Shown piece after piece: positions 1 to 5,430 of a stretch of DNA of 6,911 nt. The notes beneath the pieces were generated by a model. That model was not told the origin of the DNA and did not search any database. It saw only the letters and a program-made list of their open reading frames with translations. Position numbers and translations under genes: made by a program. The stretch comes from Angelobacter sp036502105 (GTDB lineage Bacteria; Acidobacteriota; Terriglobia; Terriglobales; Acidobacteriaceae). The stretch spans positions 1 through 6,911 of the forward strand of contig DASXZE010000027.1 in assembly GCA_036502105.1 (NCBI GenBank), in the 5' to 3' direction. Within the stretch, counting starts at the first letter, position 1. The number at the start of each line of letters is the position of its first letter.

Positions 1-822
1 CTGGGCTCTGGTGCTGTCACAGGCGCCACGCTGCCTTTGGACCGTGAGTTGGTGAGTCGCGCACTTGGCTTCACGCGCCCCACTGCCAATAGCATGGACG
101 CCACCAGCGATCGCGACTTTGCCCTGGAATTTGTTGGCGACCTGACCATGCTGGGCATACATCTCAGCCGCTGGGCGGAGGAATTTATTCTGTTTGCCAC
201 GCAGGAGTATGCGTTCATCGAACTTCCGCAGGCATATTCCACTGGCAGCAGTGCTATGCCGCAGAAGCAAAATCCTGACGCGCTGGAGCTGATCCGCGGG
301 AAATCAGCGCGGCTGCTGGGCAATCAGGTTGCTTTGCTTACAGCCGTAAAAGGCCTGCCGCTTGCCTACAACAAAGACATGCAGGAGACACAGGAGCCGC
401 TGTTTGAGGCTGTGAATACGGCCGTCCATTGCGTGAAGGTGGCGACGGGATTTATGCAGCAGGTCAAGTTCAAGGAAGATCGGATGCGCTCTGCCTGCGA
501 AAGCGGCTTCATGAACGCCATGGCTGCGGCCACCTATCTGGCAAAACGCGGCGTGCCGTTCCGGCAGGCGCATGAGGTTGTGGCGCAGGCGGTGCAAAAG
601 TGTCTGGCGCAGGAGTGCGAGTTGGAACAGCTCTCGCTCGATGAACTGCGGGAGTTTAGCCCGGCATTCGACACGGATATTTACGAGAATTTAAAAGTGG
701 AAAGCGTGCTGGCCTGCCATGATGTTCCCGGCGGCACGGCGCCCCATCACGTCAAACAAGCGCTTGCGGCCGCCCGCCACAAACTTGCCACTATCAAGGA
801 GGCGCATGGTACGCACGCGTAA
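1..822 (+). CDS. argH: Argininosuccinate lyase, C-terminal part (5' end outside window)
   Basis: ArgH splits argininosuccinate into arginine and fumarate, the last step of arginine synthesis, in the cytoplasm as a homotetramer. The frame is open from base 1 and ends in TAA at 820-822, giving 273 codons of a family that usually has about 460, so roughly the first 190 residues lie upstream. Visible hallmarks are the entry LGSGAVTG, then PTANSMDATSDRDF, and the fumarase/aspartase-superfamily signature GSSAMPQKQNPD at 244-279, whose flexible loop carries the catalytic serine. YNKDMQE follows at about 367-387, and a C-terminal GGTAPHHV lies near 730-755. Most ArgH proteins read MPQKKNPD and MQEDKE, whereas here the sequence is MPQKQNPD and MQETQE, which are mild changes. 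The 3' end overlaps the next gene by 17 nt and contains its ribosome binding site, so it is the upstream member of an arg operon. An internal TTG at 37 is not a real start. Confidence 0.96.
   Translation: MGSGAVTGATLPLDRELVSRALGFTRPTANSMDATSDRDFALEFVGDLTMLGIHLSRWAEEFILFATQEYAFIELPQAYSTGSSAMPQKQNPDALELIRGKSARLLGNQVALLTAVKGLPLAYNKDMQETQEPLFEAVNTAVHCVKVATGFMQQVKFKEDRMRSACESGFMNAMAAATYLAKRGVPFRQAHEVVAQAVQKCLAQECELEQLSLDELREFSPAFDTDIYENLKVESVLACHDVPGGTAPHHVKQALAAARHKLATIKEAHGTHA
796..802 (+). promoter_or_regulatory. Ribosome binding site of argA inside the argH 3' end
   Basis: AAGGAGG lies 3 nt before the ATG at 806, inside the last codons of argH. It decides the start of the acetyltransferase: the in-frame ATG at 719 has no comparable site and would add 29 residues of low-quality, argH-overlapping sequence before the GNAT fold. 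Confidence 0.75.
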
Positions 823-1327
823 CGCCATCCTCCCGGACGTGGAGCAGATCCACACGATTATCCGCGCCTATTCCGGCAACGGCACTCTCCTGCCGCGCAC
901 ACTCGCAGAGCTGCGGGAAAATGTGCGCGACTTTGTGGTGGCCGAAGATGCGAGCGGAAAAATTGTGGGCTGCGGCGCGCTGCATCTTTACGGCATGCAT
1001 CTGGCAGAAATTCGGTCCATTGCGGTAATACCCGGGACCAACGGCATGGGCGCAGGGCGCAAACTGGTGGAAGCATTGATGGAAGAAGCCACGCGGCATG
1101 AAGTGACGTGCGTGTGCCTGTTTACGCGCATCCCCACGTTTTTTGCCCACATGGGATTCAGTGTGGCCAAGCGCGACGACCTGCCCGACAAAATCTACAA
1201 AGACTGCATTCACTGCCCGGCATTTAATGCATGCGACGAAATTGCCATGTATCGCGGCGAGATTCCCAATCACAATGGCGTTCGCGATTTGCAGATTCCC
1301 AAACCGCTGGTTAAGCTGACGGTGTGA
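806..1327 (+). CDS. argA: Short GNAT-type N-acetylglutamate synthase (amino-acid N-acetyltransferase)
   Basis: A 173-residue protein expected to transfer acetyl from acetyl-CoA to glutamate, the entry step of arginine synthesis. It is a stand-alone GNAT domain without the amino-acid-kinase-like domain of classical ArgA, matching in length and layout the short NAGS type known from actinobacteria. Features seen are an N-terminal VRTRNAILPDVEQIHTII helix, LLPRTLAELRENVRDFVVAED, the core strand VGCGALHLY, LAEIRSIAV, then the CoA-binding loop NGMGAGRKL at residues 79-87, and YKDCIHCPAFNACDEIAM near the C terminus with Cys134, Cys137 and Cys143. The loop has Asn79 where GNATs usually have Arg or Gln. 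The ATG at 806 was chosen for its strong Shine-Dalgarno. It overlaps argH by 17 nt and argJ by 4 nt, so it is cotranscribed and probably translationally coupled. Substrate assignment rests on family resemblance and operon context. Confidence 0.88.
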   Translation: MVRTRNAILPDVEQIHTIIRAYSGNGTLLPRTLAELRENVRDFVVAEDASGKIVGCGALHLYGMHLAEIRSIAVIPGTNGMGAGRKLVEALMEEATRHEVTCVCLFTRIPTFFAHMGFSVAKRDDLPDKIYKDCIHCPAFNACDEIAMYRGEIPNHNGVRDLQIPKPLVKLTV

Positions 1328-2526
1328 GTACGAATCCTCCGCAAGGCTTTCTCTTTTCTGCCTGTGCTGCCGGCATCAAGGCCAGTGGCAGGCCTGACCT
1401 GGCATTTGTTCTTATTCCGGAAGCCGCTTCCGCTGCCGCCATGTTTACCCGCAACCAGATTGTGGCCGCGCCGGTAACGGTGGGGCGTGAAAATCTGCGC
1501 CGTGGAAATGGGCTGCTGCACGCATTGATCGTGAATGCGGGCAATGCGAACTGCGCTACGGGAAAACAAGGTCTGAAAGCAGCCACCAGCGTTTGCGCGG
1601 CAGTAGCCAAGCAGATCATGGCCAGGCAAATTAAAGCCAGCACGCACAATATTTTTCCTTCTTCTACAGGGATCATCGGCGTACCACTGCCTGTGGAGAA
1701 AATCCATAACGCCTTGCCAGGACTAATCAGCGCCGCAGCCGCTACGGATGAAGCCTTTGATCAATTTGCCAATGCCATTTTGACCACGGACACGCACAAG
1801 AAAGTCGCCTCGCAGCCGATCACCTACAACCAAACCGAGATCAGGCTGGTGGGCGTGGCCAAGGGCGCAGGCATGATTCACCCTAATATGGCAACGATGC
1901 TGGTCTATCTGTTCACCGATCTGGCGGCGAATCCGAAAGACCTCCAGAAATGTTTAAAAGAAGCGGCTGATCAGAGCTTCAACAACATTTCCATCGACGG
2001 CGACACCTCAACCAACGACACGGCTTTGTTGCTGGCCAGCGGCAAGAGCGGCGTACAGTTCAAGCAGGTAAAAAATGAATTTCAGGCGGCATTGACGAAA
2101 GTGTGCCGGTCACTGGCAGCGCAGATTGTAGCCGATGGCGAAGGCGTAAAACATGTCGTCCGGTTGAAAATTGAGCAGGCGCATTCACGACCAGAAGCAC
2201 GGCAGATTGCGCGCACGATTGCAAACTCTCCGCTGGTAAAGACGGCCTGGGCTGGCGCTGATCCAAACTGGGGACGCATTCTGGCGGCGATTGGATATTC
2301 GGGCGTGAAGATCAACCCAGAACGCATCAATATTTATCTGGGTGAGCAGCAAATCTGCCGCCACGGCGCAGCTTGCGCGTTTGATGCCAAACGCGCGCAC
2401 GCTTATATGTCCGAACCGGTTTATGACATAAGAATTGTGCTGGGCGCGGGAAGCGCAGGGTTGGAATTTTTGTCGTGCGATCTGACTGCAGAATATGTGC
2501 GGATTAATGCGGATTATTCAACATAG
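1324..2526 (+). CDS. argJ: Arginine biosynthesis protein ArgJ (glutamate N-acetyltransferase / ornithine acetyltransferase)
   Basis: ArgJ moves the acetyl group from N-acetylornithine to glutamate, and in bifunctional versions also makes N-acetylglutamate from acetyl-CoA. It is 400 residues, the normal length. The precursor cleaves itself into alpha and beta chains, and the site is visible as KGAGMIHPNMATML, with cleavage expected between Ala190 and Thr191 (ACG at 1894-1896). Thr191 becomes the nucleophile. The oxyanion-hole pair is Thr115-Gly116 in SSTGIIG. NAGNANCATG (residues 71-80), ADPNWGRILAAIGYSG and the terminal YVRINADYST are further hallmarks, and the intact C-terminal tail helps close the active site. 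The start is GTG in a GTGA overlap with the argA stop, and no clear Shine-Dalgarno precedes it, so translation likely depends on ribosomes finishing argA. The stop codon is TAG and coincides with the first bases of the downstream heptamer repeat. Whether it is mono- or bifunctional cannot be told from these motifs. Confidence 0.97.
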   Translation: MSTNPPQGFLFSACAAGIKASGRPDLAFVLIPEAASAAAMFTRNQIVAAPVTVGRENLRRGNGLLHALIVNAGNANCATGKQGLKAATSVCAAVAKQIMARQIKASTHNIFPSSTGIIGVPLPVEKIHNALPGLISAAAATDEAFDQFANAILTTDTHKKVASQPITYNQTEIRLVGVAKGAGMIHPNMATMLVYLFTDLAANPKDLQKCLKEAADQSFNNISIDGDTSTNDTALLLASGKSGVQFKQVKNEFQAALTKVCRSLAAQIVADGEGVKHVVRLKIEQAHSRPEARQIARTIANSPLVKTAWAGADPNWGRILAAIGYSGVKINPERINIYLGEQQICRHGAACAFDAKRAHAYMSEPVYDIRIVLGAGSAGLEFLSCDLTAEYVRINADYST

Positions 2527-2559
2527 CCTTTAGCTCTTAGCTCTTGGCCTTTAGCCTTA
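2524..2559 (+). repeat. Left arm of the inverted repeat, five tandem degenerate heptamers
   Basis: Five consecutive 7-nt units of the form T[A/G]GCYYT, in exact 7-nt phase, starting at the argJ stop codon. The two middle units, at 2531 and 2538, are identical (TAGCTCT). Confidence 0.85.
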
Positions 2560-2620
2560 TCTCTCGACCCTATCAGTAAAGCGCTCGCATAAAGTATGCA
2601 CATGCATCATAAACAACTGG

Positions 2621-2636
2621 CTTGGGTCTGCCCAAG
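2621..2636 (+). other. Small perfect hairpin in the repeat spacer
   Basis: CTTGGG, loop TCTG, CCCAAG: a perfect 6-bp stem with a 4-nt loop, placed near the middle of the spacer between the two heptamer arms. The following bases are not T-rich, so it is not a convincing terminator by itself. It may form the tip region of the larger folded element. Confidence 0.5.
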
Positions 2637-2668
2637 ACTGAATAAGCGAAGAAGCCGGAAGCAGCATG

Positions 2669-2704
2669 TATAGCTAAAGGCCAAGAGCTAAGAGCCAAAA
2701 GCTA
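2669..2704 (-). repeat. Right arm of the inverted repeat, five tandem degenerate heptamers
   Basis: Read on the minus strand from 2704, it gives five units TAGCTTT, TGGCTCT, TAGCTCT, TGGCCTT and TAGCTAT. It matches the left arm with four mismatches and is followed on the plus strand by TTTT (2705-2708), which would suit a terminator of the arg transcript. Confidence 0.85.
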
Positions 2705-2761
2705 TTTTGTCGCTCTTTGCCGCTTTGCGTAGTCCACTCTGAATCGGTATTTTAGAAGTAG

Positions 2762-5290
2762 ATGCCACAGACTCTAGCCGAATATCCCCAGCTCCATCTG
2801 GCGCGGAAGAATGAGATTGCCTACGTGTATCGCCGGGGCTTCCGCACTTTGCGGTGGACGTACAAACAGCTGGGCGAACTGGCATTCCGTTTTGCCCGTG
2901 AGCTGGAAGCGCGCGGTATTGGCAAAGGCGACCGGGTGCTGCTGTGGGGTGACAACAGCGCGGAATGGATTGGCACATTCTTTGGCTGCATGCTGCGCGG
3001 CGCTATTGCCGTCCCCATGGACAGAATTGCCGCACCGGATTTCGCGCAGCGCGTGATGTCTGATGTGGATGCCAAGCTCGTTGTCTGCTCTAGCGTGTTG
3101 AAAGAACATACCGCAGGCCGGCCTTTTCTTGAGTTGGAAGAGCTGAATCAAACTTTGGGCGAGCGTTCCGCCGCGACTTACGCGCCTGTTGAGTTTAGCC
3201 GCGATGATCCGGCGCAGATTGTTTTTACATCCGGCACAACCGCTGAGCCGCGTGGCGTGGTATTAACGCATGGAAACATTCTGGCCAGTGTTGACCCCAT
3301 TGAGCGCGAGTTTCCTAAGTATCGGCGTGCCGAAAGAATTTTCCATCCCATACGCTTTCTGGAGCTGCTGCCACTTAGCCATGTGTTTGGACAATTCATG
3401 GGCATGTTCATTCCCACGTTGATCGGCGGAACGGTGCACTTCCAAGACAGCTTTAAGCCCACGGACGTTATTGAGGCCATCAAGTGCGAGCGCATCTCTG
3501 TGCTGGTGGCGGTGCCGCGCGTGGTGGAGTCTCTGAAAAACAAGCTGCGCGATGACCTGGGAGCTTTGATCGATAAGAACTGGGACATTTCAGAAAATGA
3601 AAAGTTCCTGAAACGCTGGTGGCGTTTCCGCGCAATCCGTCGCCGCTTTGGCTGGAAGTTCTGGGCGATTATTTCCGGCGGCGCGGCGCTGGACCAGAAC
3701 ACTGAAGAATTTTGGCGCAGGCTGGGATATGTGGTGGTGCAGGGCTACGGGCTCACAGAGACCAGTTCGCTCATCAGCCTGAATCATCCATTTAAAGTGG
3801 GCCGCCGGTCGATTGGCAAAGTGCTGCCCGGGCGCGAGATGAAGCTTGATACTGAATCAGGCGAGATTATGGTGCGCGGCGCAAACGTGGCGCAGCAATA
3901 CTGGCAAGGCAAAGAGTTGAAGCCGGTGACAGGTGAAGAAGGTTGGTTCCGCACGGGCGATCTGGGCGCAATGGATGAAGAAGGCAATCTTTATTTCAAA
4001 GGCCGCAGCAAGAATGTAATCGTCACACCGGCCGGGCTGAAGGTTTATCCGGAAGACCTGGAGCAGGCGCTGCGCAAACAGCCGCAGGTACGCGACTGCG
4101 TGGTATTCGGCTTGGCAAAAGGCGGCAACGCTGAAGCATGCGCGGTATTGCTGATGAACAATGGCGATCCAGGCAATACTGCCGTGGCCAATGCGAACCA
4201 GACGCTGGCAGAATTCCAGAAGATCAGGCGCTGGTTTGTGTGGCCGGATGACGACTTTCCCCGGACATCGACGCAGAAGCCTAAGCTTGAGTTGATCCGG
4301 CGCGCGGCGGAGGCCAAATTTAATGGTGGTGCGGGCGATGACGTGGCTCCAGCTAATGCAACGCGCAGCGGAGCACTGGAAGAGTTGGTAGACAGCATAG
4401 CGGGCAGGGCTGTAAATCTAAATTCAGGGACGCATTTAGAGCACGACCTGAACATGAGTTCGCTGGACCGCGTGGAGTTGATGGCGGCGATTGAGAGCCA
4501 TTATCAGGTGGATTTGGGGGATCGCGAGTTTGGCAAGGTAAACACAGTGGCTGACCTGGAGAACCTGCTGAAGAAGTCCGCGCCTGAGACCAAGAAAGCC
4601 GACTACCCTTATTCGCGCTGGCCGCAGAGCTGGCTGGTGCGTGGGATTCGCGTGCTGGTTTATCACGCGATTACTCTACCTTACATACTGTTGATGGCTC
4701 GGCCCAAAGTGATGGGCCGCGAGCGATTGAAAAAAATTCGCGGGCCAGCGTTGATCATCTCCAACCACATTTCACAAATTGATATTGGATTTCTGATGGC
4801 AGCGCTTCCGGCACATCTTCGCAACAAGCTGGGCGTGGCGATGCAAGGTGAGCAGCTCAGGAGCATGCGCTATCCGCCGAAGAACTGGTTTTTTGTGAAG
4901 CGCTGGTGGGAGCAGTTGCAATACGCGCTAATTGCTGCGTTTTTCAACGTGTTCTCTCTCCCGCAACGAGCCAAGTATCGTGAGAGTTTCCGCTTTGCCG
5001 GCGAATTGGCTGACCGGGGTTACAGCGTCGTGATCTTTCCTGAAGGCCGTCGTACGGAAACTGGAGAGATGTCACCTTTTCGGAGTGGCATTGGATTGCT
5101 AGCCACACAACTCAACCTGCCAATTATTCCCATGCGCATTGACGGGCTGTTTCCGTTCAAGATCGCAAAGAAGCATTACGCGCCGCCACATACGATACAA
5201 GTAACAATCGGTGAACCGGTGCGGTTTGAGCCGACTGCCGATCCGGAGGAGATTGCGAAAGAATTACAGAGGATTGTGGAAGCGCTTTAG
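2762..5290 (+). CDS. Acyl-ligase / acyl-carrier / PlsC acyltransferase fusion (Aas-like)
   Basis: An 842-residue three-part enzyme. Residues about 10-515 are an AMP-forming acyl ligase: P-loop TSGTTAEPRG (156-165), GYGLTET (328-334), GWFRTGD ending at Asp400, GRSKN (414-418), and a C-terminal PRTSTQK whose Lys506 fits the adenylation lysine. Residues about 535-605 look like an acyl-carrier domain with LNMSSLDRVEL, where Ser567 is the likely phosphopantetheine site. Residues about 625-842 are a PlsC-type acyltransferase: a hydrophobic stretch near 625-647, NHISQID with the HX4D pair His669/Asp674, FPEG (759-762), and PIIPMRIDG. The expected role is to activate a fatty acid and pass it to a lysophospholipid or similar acceptor at the inner membrane face. 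E. coli Aas has the acyltransferase first and uses free ACP, so the order here is reversed and the carrier is built in. The ATG at 2762 has only a weak AGAAG upstream (2754-2758). The true acceptor is not known. Confidence 0.9.
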   Translation: MPQTLAEYPQLHLARKNEIAYVYRRGFRTLRWTYKQLGELAFRFARELEARGIGKGDRVLLWGDNSAEWIGTFFGCMLRGAIAVPMDRIAAPDFAQRVMSDVDAKLVVCSSVLKEHTAGRPFLELEELNQTLGERSAATYAPVEFSRDDPAQIVFTSGTTAEPRGVVLTHGNILASVDPIEREFPKYRRAERIFHPIRFLELLPLSHVFGQFMGMFIPTLIGGTVHFQDSFKPTDVIEAIKCERISVLVAVPRVVESLKNKLRDDLGALIDKNWDISENEKFLKRWWRFRAIRRRFGWKFWAIISGGAALDQNTEEFWRRLGYVVVQGYGLTETSSLISLNHPFKVGRRSIGKVLPGREMKLDTESGEIMVRGANVAQQYWQGKELKPVTGEEGWFRTGDLGAMDEEGNLYFKGRSKNVIVTPAGLKVYPEDLEQALRKQPQVRDCVVFGLAKGGNAEACAVLLMNNGDPGNTAVANANQTLAEFQKIRRWFVWPDDDFPRTSTQKPKLELIRRAAEAKFNGGAGDDVAPANATRSGALEELVDSIAGRAVNLNSGTHLEHDLNMSSLDRVELMAAIESHYQVDLGDREFGKVNTVADLENLLKKSAPETKKADYPYSRWPQSWLVRGIRVLVYHAITLPYILLMARPKVMGRERLKKIRGPALIISNHISQIDIGFLMAALPAHLRNKLGVAMQGEQLRSMRYPPKNWFFVKRWWEQLQYALIAAFFNVFSLPQRAKYRESFRFAGELADRGYSVVIFPEGRRTETGEMSPFRSGIGLLATQLNLPIIPMRIDGLFPFKIAKKHYAPPHTIQVTIGEPVRFEPTADPEEIAKELQRIVEAL

Positions 5291-5377
5291 CACAGTCCTG
5301 TAGCCCTTTTTCAGGGTGTTGCGGAAGAACGGAAGACAACCGCGCGCAAGAAATAGCGCCTGCGCGAACTTATTTGC

Positions 5378-5420
5378 AGCAGAAACCAGCTGCCGCCCTT
5401 GCAGCAAGCTGGTTTCTGCT
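5378..5420. terminator. Perfect 14-bp hairpin between convergent genes, possible bidirectional terminator
   Basis: The arms 5378-5391 and 5407-5420 are exact reverse complements (AGCAGAAACCAGCT and AGCTGGTTTCTGCT) around a 15-nt loop. It lies 10 nt beyond the stop of the minus-strand gene and about 90 nt beyond the stop of the plus-strand fusion gene. Neither side has a clear T-tract: on the minus strand the stem is followed by GCAAATAA. A nested alternative stem GCTGC/GCAGC (5389-5393 with 5401-5405) is possible. Its position suggests termination or protection of the 3' end of the minus-strand mRNA. The rest of the gap 5291-5430 shows only a weak CCCT/AGGG stem at 5304-5316. Confidence 0.6.
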
Positions 5421-5430
5421 CTCTGCCCAA

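Larger units (their letters stand above)
2524..2704. repeat. Heptamer-built long inverted repeat element (two 36-nt arms, 109-nt spacer)
   Basis: This fills most of the 235-nt gap after argJ. The left arm 2524-2559 and right arm 2669-2704 are reverse complements at 32 of 36 positions, with an uninterrupted 23-nt match (2533-2555 against 2673-2695). Each arm is itself a run of five degenerate heptamers, consensus about TAGCYYT, with some units starting TGG. Left units begin at 2524, 2531, 2538, 2545 and 2552. The right arm has the same phase read on the minus strand from 2704 to 2670. The left arm starts on the argJ TAG stop and the right arm is followed by TTTT at 2705-2708. An RNA copy could fold into a long stem. 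It resembles short tandem heptamer repeats or a MITE-like dispersed element, but no transposase or clear target duplication is visible. It could also end the arg transcript. Confidence 0.85.

Noticed and set aside
719..805. An earlier in-frame ATG that would extend the ArgA-like protein by 29 residues
   Set aside because: The extension lies wholly inside the argH coding region, is Arg/Pro-rich and unlike a GNAT N terminus, and the strong Shine-Dalgarno is just before the ATG at 806.
1270..1707. Minus-strand open frames opposite argA and argJ
   Set aside because: They are antisense to clearly conserved coding sequence, show no recognisable domain and have no start signals.
2596..2673. A 25-codon ORF starting ATG CAC ATG in the spacer of the repeat, with a basic C-terminal part
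   Set aside because: It has no ribosome binding site, runs into the right repeat arm for its stop codon, and overlaps the small hairpin. It is most likely chance.
2707..2761. A possible sigma-70-type promoter for the fusion gene (TTGTCG, or TATTTT near 2749)
   Set aside because: No pair of boxes has good sequence and spacing together, and TATTTT is too close to the start codon. A promoter may exist but cannot be supported.
5304..5316. CCCT-TTTTC-AGGG stem after the fusion gene as a terminator
   Set aside because: Only 4 bp of stem, with the T-run in the loop rather than after the stem, so too weak to call.
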